DNA of 64,000 nt from Atlantibacter subterraneus (GTDB lineage: Bacteria; Pseudomonadota; Gammaproteobacteria; Enterobacterales; Enterobacteriaceae). Made by a program: the position numbers and the translations under genes. Positions within the stretch are counted from its first letter, which is position 1. Each line of letters begins with the position of its first letter. The notes below the pieces were generated by a model. It made no database searches, had not been told where the DNA came from, and was given only the letters and a program-made list of their open reading frames with translations. Positions 18,214 through 26,648 of this stretch are shown here, one piece after another. Location: contig NZ_VLPS01000001.1 in assembly GCF_007570865.1 (NCBI RefSeq), positions 372,001-436,000 of the forward strand, in the 5' to 3' direction.

Positions 18214-19400
18214 TAACGGCTGCCGTAGCGTTTCGTCCATTCTGCTTCAAGCGCCGGTATCCAGGCGGCATTCGGTTCCGGCAACACCGGAATGGCATCC
18301 GGCGCACCCGCGGTAAACGCATCTAGCTGTTGTTGCTGAGCGGCGGTCAGTTTCGTCGGATCGAGCACTGTTGGATCACCCCAGACAGCCGGGTCGGCTT
18401 TACGTAGCTGCGCTTCAGGAGAGAGTAAGAAGTTTGCCACCATTTTTGCCGCCGGTTTGGCACTACTGTTCACCGGGATCGCCACAAAGTGGACGTTCCC
18501 CGGCATGCCTTGAGTAAAACCAAAGGCGTAGGCGTCAGGGGGCAGTTGCTGGCGTTTTACCAGATGGGTGACGTGCGCCGGATTAAAGGTCAGCGTCGCC
18601 AGCAGTTCGCCATCGGCCAGCATTCGGTCCATACGCGCGGCGGATACCGGGAAATCCTGGCCTTTGCGCCACAGTAAAGGATGCAGCTTATCAAGATAGT
18701 CCCACAGCGGCGCGGTAACGGCGGCAAAGTTTTCGTCAGGCGCTTTCGTCAGTACCTGCGGGTCGTTTGCCTTCAACAGCAGCAACGATTCGAGAAATGC
18801 AGTGCCGATAAAATCCGGCGGGCGAGGGTAGGAGAGCATGCCTGGGTGCTGCTTCGCCAGCGCCAGGAGCGACGCCAGATCGCCAGGGGCGTCAGCCAGA
18901 CGGATATGGGTGGCGATAAACATAAGTTGAGCGCTTCCCCAGGGAGACTCTGCACCCTCGGTCGCCACCGCAAAGTCTTCGCGCACCGGCTTGTTGGTGT
19001 CCACATATCGCCAGTTGGGCAAGGTTTCTGCCCACTGGGTTTCCAGCAGGCCGCCTTGTTTGAGCGTATGGAAATTCTCGCCATTCACCCACATCAGATC
19101 GACAGAGCCTTTGCGGGTGCGCCCGGTGGCGGCTTCGCTTTGAATACGTTTCACCACATCCGCTGCATCCGCCACTTTGACGATATTCAACGTGATGCCA
19201 TAGCGTTTTTTTACTTCCTCCGATACCCATTGCATATAGCCGTTGGCGCTGGCGTCACCTCCCCAGGCATTAAACCAGACGGTTTGCCCGGCGCTCTGTT
19301 TTTCAATTTCTTGCCAGCTGTCGGCGTGGGCGCAGACGCTGATAAATAACGCCACAGCGACGCTGAAAACGCGCGCCAGGGATTTGCAAATCGTTAACAT
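18213..19400 (-). CDS. ynjB: YnjB, ABC transporter periplasmic binding protein
   Basis: The 395-aa product has a signal peptide (LARVFSVAVALFISVCAHA, cut before DSW) and the long family pattern WFNAWGGDASANGYMQWVSE and SVDLMWVNGENFHTLKQGGL of extracellular solute-binding proteins of the YnjB type. It presents the substrate to YnjC/YnjD and is the first of the three. Confidence 0.92.
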   Translation of the reverse strand: MLTICKSLARVFSVAVALFISVCAHADSWQEIEKQSAGQTVWFNAWGGDASANGYMQWVSEEVKKRYGITLNIVKVADAADVVKRIQSEAATGRTRKGSVDLMWVNGENFHTLKQGGLLETQWAETLPNWRYVDTNKPVREDFAVATEGAESPWGSAQLMFIATHIRLADAPGDLASLLALAKQHPGMLSYPRPPDFIGTAFLESLLLLKANDPQVLTKAPDENFAAVTAPLWDYLDKLHPLLWRKGQDFPVSAARMDRMLADGELLATLTFNPAHVTHLVKRQQLPPDAYAFGFTQGMPGNVHFVAIPVNSSAKPAAKMVANFLLSPEAQLRKADPAVWGDPTVLDPTKLTAAQQQQLDAFTAGAPDAIPVLPEPNAAWIPALEAEWTKRYGSR

Positions 19401-19418
19401 ACTGAACCTCAGATAATG

Positions 19419-20090
19419 TTAATGCCGGATGTAGTTTAGAATTTTTTTCGCCAGTAGCGGGAAAATGCCCAACAAGAAAAAAGCGCCGATAACCGGCAGG
19501 GAGAACACCTCTTTCACTGAATTAAGATGGGCTAACGTGCGGCCCGCGTTGATGTAAAGCAGCGTTCCGGGCAGCATACCGAGCTGGCTGACCCACCAGT
19601 AGGTTGCCAGCGGAATACGGGTCAGCCCCATCAACAGATTGATAAGGAAAAACGGGAATAAAGGCGTCAGACGCAGCGCAAACAGATAATAAGCCCCCTC
19701 GCGGGCAATGCCGCGATTGATCGCGTCCATTTGTTTTCGATAGCGCGTTGAGAGCATGTCACGCAACAGGTAGCGACTGCTAAGCATGGCAAGCGTTGCG
19801 CCAAGCGTGGAGGCGAAAGAGATAATGATCGTCCCGGTCAACAGGCCAAAAAACGCCCCCGCCAACAGCGCCAGCAGAGTAGCGGCGGGCACGGAAAACG
19901 CCGTCAATAAAGTATATGCCACGAATAACGCTGCGCCGCTTAGTAGCGGATATGCTTTTACCCACTTTGCCAACTGCTGGTGGTAACTCCGCAACTGCGT
20001 GAGGTCGCTGCCGGACATCACAATCAATAACGCTGCGACAATCACCAGCAGTGCAAAGATGATTTTTTTTGCCGTGCCCGCATCTCGCAT
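19419..20090 (-). CDS. TVP38/TMEM64 (DedA-like) membrane protein, YdjX/YdjZ-like
   Basis: The product (223 aa from the ATG at 20090; the frame is open to 20150) is an inner-membrane protein of the SNARE-associated/VTT family: GALFVAYTL-like helices, the re-entrant loop LLALLAGAFFGLLTGTIIIS, and the conserved RLTPLFPFFLINLLMGLTRI motif. E. coli has two such genes, ydjX and ydjZ, just upstream of ynjA-ynjD. Here only one is present, 18 bases ahead of ynjB. I cannot tell which of the two it matches. Relatives act in lipid scrambling, but the role here is unknown. Confidence 0.85.
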   Translation of the reverse strand: MRDAGTAKKIIFALLVIVAALLIVMSGSDLTQLRSYHQQLAKWVKAYPLLSGAALFVAYTLLTAFSVPAATLLALLAGAFFGLLTGTIIISFASTLGATLAMLSSRYLLRDMLSTRYRKQMDAINRGIAREGAYYLFALRLTPLFPFFLINLLMGLTRIPLATYWWVSQLGMLPGTLLYINAGRTLAHLNSVKEVFSLPVIGAFFLLGIFPLLAKKILNYIRH

Positions 20091-20222
20091 AGCGACGCCC
20101 GCTCCGTGGGGAATAAGTGGTGTGATATGGCGAAGGATGGTAGCACTCAATCCCTTGGCCTTAACAGGGATGATCGAACCAGCTTGCTAGTTTGTTCGCA
20201 AATTCAGCCACAAGCCTTTTTT

Positions 20223-20253
20223 TGCGCCAATTGCCGCGCCCGCAATTGGTGCA
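20223..20253 (+). promoter_or_regulatory. Inverted repeat upstream of nac, candidate NtrC site
   Basis: TGCGCCAATTGC and GCAATTGGTGCA form an inverted repeat with one mismatch, resembling the GCACCA...TGGTGC pattern of NtrC sites. It lies about 115 bases upstream of the sigma-54 promoter, a normal distance for an NtrC enhancer. Assignment is from pattern and position only. Confidence 0.5.
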
Positions 20254-20368
20254 GCACTACCTCTTATGGGGCAGAAGCAAAACACTATTCCATTCTTAAA
20301 ATGCGTTAAGAGATTAGTTTCTCTTATTATCCAGCGGGTTAAAGGCACCTTTTCGGCACTGAAAAAAC

Positions 20369-20384
20369 TGGCAAGCATCTTGCA
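20369..20384 (+). promoter_or_regulatory. Sigma-54 promoter of nac
   Basis: TGGCAAGCATCTTGCA matches the -24/-12 consensus (TGGCAC-N5-TTGCA) with GG and GC ten bases apart. It lies 47 bases before the nac ATG. nac of enteric bacteria is known to be transcribed from a sigma-54, NtrC-activated promoter. Confidence 0.88.
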
Positions 20385-20431
20385 AATTCTTTGTTAACGG
20401 CTTGTTCATGTTATTCATTCCAGGGGGCCAT

Positions 20432-21349
20432 ATGAATCTTAGACGCCTGAAGTATTTCGTAAAAATCGTTGATATCGGTAGCCTGACCCAGGCGGCTGAA
20501 GTGCTGCATATTGCCCAACCAGCGCTGAGCCAGCAGGTGGCAACGCTGGAAGGAGAAATGGATCAGCAACTGCTTATTCGCACCAAGCGCGGCGTGACGC
20601 CAACCGAGGCCGGGAAAATTCTCTATGCCCATGCGCGCACCATTCTGCGCCAGTGTGAGCAGGCTCAGCTGGCGGTGAATAACGTGGGACATACGTTAAG
20701 CGGCCATGTGTCGATTGGCCTTGCGCCGGGAACCGCCGCTGCGGCGATCGTCATGCCGCTATTGCAGGCGGTACGCAACGAGCTGCCGGACGTGCTGGTC
20801 TATCTTCAGGAAAACAGCGGCGCACAGTTGAACGATAAGCTGCTTGGCGGTCAGCTGGATATGGCAGTGCTGTACGATCGCGCGCCGGTTGCCGGTATCG
20901 CCAGTCAGCCGTTGCTCAAAGAGGAACTATTTTTGGTCGGCACCCGGGATTGTCCGGGGCAGCAGGTGGATTTAGCCAGCGTAGCGGAGATGAATTTATT
21001 CCTGCCGCGTGATTTATGCGCGGTGCGTAAACGCGTTGACGAAGCCTTTTCGCTACGTCGGCTATCGGCCAAAATTATTGGCGAAATCGATTCGGTTTCA
21101 ACACTGACCGCTGCCATCGCCAGCGGCATGGGAGTTACGGTATTGCCAGAATCCGCTGCCCGCTCGCTGGCGCAATCGGCAAACGGCTGGACGGCGCGTA
21201 TTACCAGTCCGGCGCTGAATTTGCCTCTGTCACTGAACGTCTCAGCGCATATGTCGCTTTCGCCGCAGGCGCAGGCGGTAAAAGAAATTCTTATGTCGCT
21301 GATTTCACGCCCTGCGATGGAGAGCCGTGAACTGCTGCTGGTCAGCTAG
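20432..21349 (+). CDS. nac: Nac, nitrogen assimilation LysR regulator
   Basis: From the ATG at 20432 the product is 305 aa, the length of Nac. It starts MNLRRLKYFVKIVDIGSLTQ with the LysR winged helix (AAEVLHIAQPALSQQVATLE), the distinctive Nac N-terminal sequence. Nac couples sigma-54 nitrogen control to sigma-70 operons (activating urease or hut, repressing gdhA in species that have them). A few extra upstream codons are open but lack a start context. nac and cbl are in the same order as in E. coli. Confidence 0.96.
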   Translation: MNLRRLKYFVKIVDIGSLTQAAEVLHIAQPALSQQVATLEGEMDQQLLIRTKRGVTPTEAGKILYAHARTILRQCEQAQLAVNNVGHTLSGHVSIGLAPGTAAAAIVMPLLQAVRNELPDVLVYLQENSGAQLNDKLLGGQLDMAVLYDRAPVAGIASQPLLKEELFLVGTRDCPGQQVDLASVAEMNLFLPRDLCAVRKRVDEAFSLRRLSAKIIGEIDSVSTLTAAIASGMGVTVLPESAARSLAQSANGWTARITSPALNLPLSLNVSAHMSLSPQAQAVKEILMSLISRPAMESRELLLVS

Positions 21350-21450
21350 CTTATATTCCAGAAAAGAATAAGTTGCTGGTTTTTATTATTTGTTATGCAG
21401 AAGCACTGACTTTAACAATAGCGTTATATCAGAATGCTTCTGGGGACATT

Positions 21451-22401
21451 ATGAATTTTCAGCAACTCAAAATTATCCGCGAGGCGGCGAAGCGGGATTA
21501 CAACCTGACTGAAGTCGCCAGTATGCTCTACACTTCGCAATCCGGCGTCAGCCGCCATATACGCGAGCTGGAAGATGAGCTGGGCATCGAGATTTTTATT
21601 CGCCGCGGTAAGCGCTTACTGGGTATGACCGAGCCGGGTAAAGCACTGCTGGTGATTGCCGAACGGATTCTTAATGAAGCCAGTAATGTCCGCCGCCTGG
21701 CGGATCTGTTCTCTAATGATACCAGCGGCATTCTGACCATCGCCACCACTCATACCCAGGCGCGCTACAGCCTGCCTGCGGTAATTAAATCTTTTCGCGC
21801 GCTGTTCCCGGAAGTGCGGCTGGAATTGATCCAGGGCACGCCGCAGGAAATCGAAACCCTGCTGGAAAATGGTACGGCGGATATTGGTATCGCCAGCGAG
21901 CGTCTGAGTAACGATCCGCTGCTGGTGGCTTATCCGTGGTTCCGCTGGTCGCACAGTCTGCTGGTCCCTGCTGGTCATCCACTGTTACACGCTGCGCCGG
22001 TTACCCTTGACGAGCTGGGCCGCTGGCCGCTTATTACCTATAGACAGGGGATTACTGGCCGCTCACGTATCGATGAGGCGTTTGCCCGTAAAGGCATCGT
22101 GCCCGATATCGTGCTGAGCGCGCAGGATTCCGACGTGATCAAAACCTATGTTGAACTGGGACTGGGGATTGGAATTGTCGCGGAGCAGGCGAGTGGTGAG
22201 CATGACAGCGGGCAGTTGGTAAGATTGGATGTGCGCCACCTGTTCGATGCCAATACCGTCTGGTTAGGCCTGAAACGCGGTCAACTTCAGCGCAATTACG
22301 TTTGGCGCTTTATTGAACTGTGTAATTCGGCGCTGTCGGTGGAAGAGATTAAGCGTCAGGCGCTGGAAAGCGATGAGGTGGTCATCGATTATCAGATTTA
22401 A
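21451..22401 (+). CDS. cbl: Cbl, CysB-like LysR regulator of sulfonate use
   Basis: The 316-aa product starts MNFQQLKIIREAAKRDYNLT and has the CysB-type helix-turn-helix VASMLYTSQSGVSRHIRELE. Cbl activates the ssu and tau sulfonate genes when sulfate is short. The ATG at 21451 matches the family N-terminus; the open frame extends further upstream without support. It is 101 bases after nac, and the pair may be co-transcribed from the sigma-54 promoter. Confidence 0.96.
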   Translation: MNFQQLKIIREAAKRDYNLTEVASMLYTSQSGVSRHIRELEDELGIEIFIRRGKRLLGMTEPGKALLVIAERILNEASNVRRLADLFSNDTSGILTIATTHTQARYSLPAVIKSFRALFPEVRLELIQGTPQEIETLLENGTADIGIASERLSNDPLLVAYPWFRWSHSLLVPAGHPLLHAAPVTLDELGRWPLITYRQGITGRSRIDEAFARKGIVPDIVLSAQDSDVIKTYVELGLGIGIVAEQASGEHDSGQLVRLDVRHLFDANTVWLGLKRGQLQRNYVWRFIELCNSALSVEEIKRQALESDEVVIDYQI

Positions 22402-22416
22402 ATGGCGTCACAAAGC

Positions 22417-22452
22417 AAAAAGCCCACTTAAGTTTACTTAAGCGGGCTTTTC
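22417..22452 (+). terminator. Rho-independent terminator after cbl
   Basis: AAAAAGCCCACTTAAG and CTTAAGCGGGCTTTT form a long stem with A and T flanks, so it can stop transcription from both directions (cbl on plus; tRNA-Asn copy 2 on minus). Confidence 0.85.
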
Positions 22453-22458
22453 AGAATT

Positions 22459-22534
22459 TGGCTCCTCTGACTGGACTCGAACCAGTGACATACGGATTAA
22501 CAGTCCGCCGTTCTACCGACTGAACTACAGAGGA
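22459..22534 (-). tRNA. tRNA-Asn (GTT), copy 2
   Basis: Identical in sequence to the tRNA at 13040-13115, with anticodon GTT and encoded CCA. Matching bases extend a few positions beyond both ends (AGAATTT on one side, TCGTGTGAACGGG on the other), making a roughly 100-base direct repeat. Confidence 0.97.
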
Positions 22535-22634
22535 ATCGTGTGAACGGGTCGCATAGTAATAGCGGCCCCAATTTGTGTCAATGCAAAAATTAACGCTTTG
22601 ATTCAATTGGCTGTTTTCGCATCATTTTGCCAGT

Positions 22635-23426
22635 TTAATGGACCTGTGCCGTCCAGCAATCCGTTTCGCCCGAATAGAGGCGTTTTAACGGGTCCTGACC
22701 GTAAAACTGACAGAATCGCTGCCACAGCGACGGAAAGCGCGGGGCGAAGAGTTGCGGCGCGCTAAAAAAGTATTCAGACAGAACGGCAAAACATTCCGCC
22801 GGGTCGGTTGCGGCGTAGGCATCAATGCTTGTGGCGTTTTCACCCACCAGATCGATCTCATCCTGGATATTGCTCATGGCCGCGTGGAGATCGTGTTCCC
22901 AACCTGCCACATCACGCAGAGCGATAAAGGGCACGCCGCTTGCACGGTCACCATTGCGCATATCCAGTTTGTGAGCGACTTCGTGAACAATAAGATTGAA
23001 ACCGGACGCATCAAAGGAGTCGTGAATATCCAGCCAGTTGAGAATAATCGGTCCCTGCTGCCAGCTTTGCCCCGATTGAACCGAACGCTGATTGTGGACC
23101 AGGCCAATATCGTCTTCCCACTCATCATCCACCACAAAGGGAGCGGGATAGATCAGCACTTCGTGGAAGCCATCCAGCCATTCAACGCCTAATTCCATAA
23201 CTGGTAGGCAAAAGAGCAGGGCGATCCGGGCTGTTTTAAGTTCATCCAGTTCAAAACCCTGCAGGGCGACCAGCCGCTTTTGTTGCAGAAAACGTTCAGC
23301 CAGGCGAATCAGCTTTTGCTGCTCCGCTGGAGTAAAGCCCGCTAAAACGGGAATGGTAAACGCATCATCCCAGGGAAGAGGCGTTGTTGAGGTGGATTCA
23401 CTCGCTTTCCACGGCCACTTAATCAT
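22635..23426 (-). CDS. mtfA: MtfA, Mlc titration factor, zinc peptidase
   Basis: The 263-aa product matches E. coli MtfA (YeeI): it has the gluzincin HEVAH at residues 148-152 and downstream Glu in [17 protein letters not shown]. MtfA binds the glucose repressor Mlc and so influences ptsG; it also has aminopeptidase activity. It lies between tRNA-Asn and tRNA-Ser, near its usual neighbours. Confidence 0.95.
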   Translation of the reverse strand: MIKWPWKASESTSTTPLPWDDAFTIPVLAGFTPAEQQKLIRLAERFLQQKRLVALQGFELDELKTARIALLFCLPVMELGVEWLDGFHEVLIYPAPFVVDDEWEDDIGLVHNQRSVQSGQSWQQGPIILNWLDIHDSFDASGFNLIVHEVAHKLDMRNGDRASGVPFIALRDVAGWEHDLHAAMSNIQDEIDLVGENATSIDAYAATDPAECFAVLSEYFFSAPQLFAPRFPSLWQRFCQFYGQDPLKRLYSGETDCWTAQVH

Positions 23427-23520
23427 CTATCTGCTCGCAAAGTCGTCATTTGAACAAAATTGAAAGGGCAAGGACTATTAAAATGCCAAATAACCTAGCA
23501 TCATGGCAACCGTTCAAAAC

Positions 23521-23610
23521 GGAGAGATGCCGGAGCGGCTGAACGGACCGGTCTCGAAAACCGGAGTAGGGGCAACTCTACCGGGGGTTCAAATCCCCCT
23601 CTCTCCGCCA
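23521..23610 (+). tRNA. serU: tRNA-Ser (CGA)
   Basis: GGAGAGATGCCGGAGCGGCT starts a 90-base class II tRNA with long variable arm, anticodon loop TCTCGAAAA (anticodon CGA), T-arm GGTTCAAATCC and encoded CCA. It matches serU, which neighbours mtfA and the yedS porin in E. coli. Confidence 0.95.
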
Positions 23611-23736
23611 CTATTCAAGCAGTTACGCGTTTTCCTTTCAACGACCCCGGTCACACTTGCTTACGGCAGAGCCAGTCTAACGTTTTGCGGTTATTTGCTG
23701 CACGCAAATCGGTGGTTTTTAAGCCTTGTCTGAATA

Positions 23737-23775
23737 AAAAAACCTGAGTCCGGTTTCCCAAACTCAGGTTTTGCC
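23737..23775 (-). terminator. Terminator downstream of the porin gene
   Basis: AAACCTGAGT and ACTCAGGTTT arms around a 12-base loop, flanked by A and T runs. It can end the minus-strand porin transcript and plus-strand readthrough from the tRNA-Ser side. Confidence 0.8.
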
Positions 23776-23826
23776 TCATTAAGTGCGAACAATGTCCGCA
23801 AAGGACATCACTGCACTTAAGATGTC

Positions 23827-24957
23827 TTAGAACTGATACACCATACCAATACCGACTACGTCATCCGTAGAGATACCGTTGTCGCTGTAGAAGCTGTCAT
23901 CTTCATCCAGCAGGTTGATTTTGTAATCAACATAGGTAGAGAAGTTTTTGTTGAAATAGTAGTTCGCGCCAACAGAAACATATTTGACCAGATCCTGATC
24001 GTTATCTTTGTTAGCAAAGGCGCCGTCTTTAGCCAGATCTTTGCCTTTAGATTGCAGGTAAGACACTTCTGGACGTAAACCAAAGTCGAACTGATATTGC
24101 GCGGTGACTTCAAAGTTCTGCGTTTTATTGGCAACGTTAGCGTTATTGTTACCGAACGGCGTCATATTACGCGTTTCGGCATACATAGCCGCTAAATATA
24201 CATCGTTGGCATCGTATTTAAGGCCAAATGTCCATACGTCAGCGTTATCACCGCCAGCCGTACTGTTGTGCTCCTGCGCATTGGTACGATCAGAAGACGC
24301 GTAAGCCGCCCCAACGCTGATGCCCATACCAAAATCATAAGAAGTAGACAGGCCCCAGCCGTCGCCGTTGTCTTTACGAATATTGCTGCTACCGCGGTTG
24401 CCAGTACCTTCCTGCTCGCCGCTCACGCCTTCATTATTGCCCTGATATTGCAGCGCGAAGTTCCAGCCATTAACCATGCCGAAAAAGTCAGTATTACGGT
24501 AAGTCGCAACGCCGTTGGCACGACCAACCATAAAGTTATCGGTGTAGGTATAGGTATCACCGCCAAATACAGGCAGCATATCTGTCCATGCTTCGACGTC
24601 ATATACGACGCCATAATTACGGCCATAGTCGAATGAACCGTAATCAGCGAATTTCAAACCAGCAAAACCAAGACGAGTCCATGACTGGCTGTTGCCTTCA
24701 GTATCGTTAGCCTGAATGTTGTATTCCCACTGACCGAAACCTGTCAGATCATTAGTGATTTGGGTTTCGCCTTTAAAACCTAAACGCACATAGGTTTGAT
24801 CGCCATCGTTGCCAGCGTCATCAGAAAACTGATGACGAGCATCAACTTTGCCATAGATATCTACTTTATTGCCGTTTTTGTTATAAATTTCCGCAGCGTG
24901 TGCTGCGCCTGCTACTAACAGAGCAGGAATAACGATTGCCAGTACTTTCCTATTCAT
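23827..24957 (-). CDS. OmpC-family general porin (OmpS1/YedS position)
   Basis: From the ATG at 24957 the product is 376 aa: signal peptide [21 protein letters not shown], then [20 protein letters not shown], constriction-loop sequence [20 protein letters not shown], and terminal Phe (VGIGMVYQF), all typical of a 16-strand trimeric porin. Position by serU is that of E. coli yedS (broken in K-12) and Salmonella ompS1; here the gene is intact. The long AT-rich upstream region suggests silencing and conditional expression. Which porin subtype it is needs a phylogeny. Confidence 0.92.
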   Translation of the reverse strand: MNRKVLAIVIPALLVAGAAHAAEIYNKNGNKVDIYGKVDARHQFSDDAGNDGDQTYVRLGFKGETQITNDLTGFGQWEYNIQANDTEGNSQSWTRLGFAGLKFADYGSFDYGRNYGVVYDVEAWTDMLPVFGGDTYTYTDNFMVGRANGVATYRNTDFFGMVNGWNFALQYQGNNEGVSGEQEGTGNRGSSNIRKDNGDGWGLSTSYDFGMGISVGAAYASSDRTNAQEHNSTAGGDNADVWTFGLKYDANDVYLAAMYAETRNMTPFGNNNANVANKTQNFEVTAQYQFDFGLRPEVSYLQSKGKDLAKDGAFANKDNDQDLVKYVSVGANYYFNKNFSTYVDYKINLLDEDDSFYSDNGISTDDVVGIGMVYQF

Positions 24958-25527
24958 CAGTGCTTTCCTTATTACGTTCATTAAGAGACGCGTTTATATC
25001 CGCGCAAATAATAATGGGAGGAGAGGGTTTTTCTTCAGGATTATATGTAAGTGAATCTGTAGCGATATTTCAAAATGATAACGTCGGGTTTGGTCATAAA
25101 TAATAAATATATAAAACAATCAATTATAAAATCTGAATATATATCTAATACAATGAAATATAAGAAATTTTGATTTTTTTATTGATGCGTGATAATTATT
25201 CTTGTTAATAATTAATGGATTTGCATATTTCCAGAATGACTGGGTTGATATCTTAATTTGTTTCGGCTGTGGTTTGTTTTTTGACCTGTAAAAAATATTA
25301 TTTATATCATATGATTTGTAAAATATTCACCAAATAAATGAAAATCGAAATTTTACTCGTTTTTGGCGTGTTTATTTTCGACATAATTCGTGTTTCATAT
25401 TTTTACATTTAAGTCTTTTAATGGACATTAAAAAGTTTCATCTTTAAATGAACTTCCAGGACGGTGGAGTACTAAAAAACTTGATCAATCACAAACGGGA
25501 GCCAGAAGAAATTTCACATAAGGGTAT
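24958..25527. promoter_or_regulatory. AT-rich upstream region of the porin
   Basis: These 570 bases are very AT-rich, with no supported gene. They hold the porin promoter (minus) and, at the right end, the promoter of the small membrane protein gene. E. coli encodes the sRNA RseX between yedR and yedS. A stretch around 25360-25450 (TTGGCGTGTTTATTTTCGAC) could be such a gene, but I cannot confirm it. Confidence 0.4.
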
Positions 25528-25548
25528 TATGTGATAAAAATCACATTT
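25528..25548 (+). promoter_or_regulatory. Near-perfect CRP binding site
   Basis: TATGTGATAAAAATCACATT contains TGTGA-N6-TCACA exactly, with matching outer bases of the CRP consensus. It is centred about 60 bases upstream of the ATG at 25597, a distance fitting an activating site near -41 to -61. FNR is less likely, because the core is TGTGA rather than TTGAT. Confidence 0.75.
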
Positions 25549-25596
25549 GCGGGTGTGGGATTACACATTACGGATAGCGGATTATTAGGTATTAAG

Positions 25597-25860
25597 ATGG
25601 ACGAAAAAGGTCAAAGAAGCCTGGGCGGTAAGCTGGCGCTATGGGCATTTTATGCATTTTGTTTTTACTTTATCTGGATGATGGTGCGTTTTTTTTGGGT
25701 AGTAAGCGATATCCAGGCTCCACCGGGCGTGGCCGCTGACTGGTCGATGGCGACCACATCCGGCCAATGGTTAAGCGCACTGCTCGGTGCCGGAGTGTTA
25801 AGCGCGGTTGGTATGCTGCCTGGCGCAATAGCCTGGTATACCCGGCCCCGTGAGGATTAA
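25597..25860 (+). CDS. Small inner-membrane protein, YedR-like by position
   Basis: From the ATG at 25597 the product is 87 aa (MDEKGQRSLGGKLALWAFYA). It has two hydrophobic helices: one in LWAFYAFCFYFIWMMVRFFW and one in LSALLGAGVLSAVGMLPGAI. The frame is open to a GTG at 25531, but that codon lies inside the CRP site, so the later start is preferred. E. coli has the membrane protein gene yedR at this place; I cannot verify homology. Function unknown. Confidence 0.65.
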   Translation: MDEKGQRSLGGKLALWAFYAFCFYFIWMMVRFFWVVSDIQAPPGVAADWSMATTSGQWLSALLGAGVLSAVGMLPGAIAWYTRPRED

Positions 25861-25914
25861 ATTGCCTGGGTATTAATGCTAGCATCGCGGGACACGCTTT
25901 CAGGAGAACCTGCG

Positions 25915-26601
25915 ATGATGCTTAATGACTGGCAAACCTGCTTCGAAAACTACCTCCAACAGCATTTTAAACACCAGGACGGTGCCCACGATATTGCCCA
26001 TTTTCGTCGCGTATGGTCTGGCGCGCAGCGCATAATGGACGACCGCGCAACGCCGCTGACGGTTCTCACAGCCTGTTATTTCCATGACATCGTGAACCTG
26101 CCGAAGAACCATCCGGAACGCCATCTCGCTTCCCGTTATGCCGCTGAGAAAACGCTAACCATCCTGGCCAGCCATTTCCCCGCGTTTCCTCAGGCGCTGT
26201 ATCCTGATGTCGCTCATGCCATTGAGGCGCATAGCTTCAGCGCCGGTATTTCGCCAAAAAGCATTGAGGCTAAAATCGTTCAGGATGCGGATCGGCTGGA
26301 GGCGCTTGGTGCCATTGGTCTGGCGCGGGTGTTCTACGTTTCCGGCCAGCTGGGGCGGCCGTTATTTGATGCAGAGGACCCCTTTGCGCAACAGCGCGAG
26401 CCGGATGATAAACGCTGGGCGCTGGATCATTTTCAAACCAAGCTGCTTAAACTACCTGCCACCATGCAGACTGAAAAAGGGCGCGAGCTGGCCCGTCAAA
26501 ATGCCAATTATCTGGTGAAATTTATGGCTAAACTCGCTGCCGAACTGCGCGGCAAACATCATCAGTATGACGAGGACGTGTTGCGCCAGTTTGCGTTGTA
26601 A
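25915..26601 (+). CDS. yedJ: YedJ, HD-domain phosphohydrolase
   Basis: From the ATG at 25915 (AGGAGA upstream) the product is 228 aa, as expected for YedJ. The HD metal site is visible: H in [10 protein letters not shown], the HD pair in [16 protein letters not shown] and the distal D in [18 protein letters not shown]. The family hydrolyses phosphate esters of nucleotides or related substrates; the substrate of YedJ is unknown. It precedes dcm by 47 bases. Confidence 0.92.
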   Translation: MMLNDWQTCFENYLQQHFKHQDGAHDIAHFRRVWSGAQRIMDDRATPLTVLTACYFHDIVNLPKNHPERHLASRYAAEKTLTILASHFPAFPQALYPDVAHAIEAHSFSAGISPKSIEAKIVQDADRLEALGAIGLARVFYVSGQLGRPLFDAEDPFAQQREPDDKRWALDHFQTKLLKLPATMQTEKGRELARQNANYLVKFMAKLAAELRGKHHQYDEDVLRQFAL

Positions 26602-26648
26602 CCCGGCGGCGTTGGGTTTTGTGATACTCTTAAGGCAATTCGTTCTGA

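Noticed and set aside
18681..19349. 222-aa open frame antisense to ynjB
   Set aside because: Shadow of the ynjB coding strand; no ribosome site or known domain.
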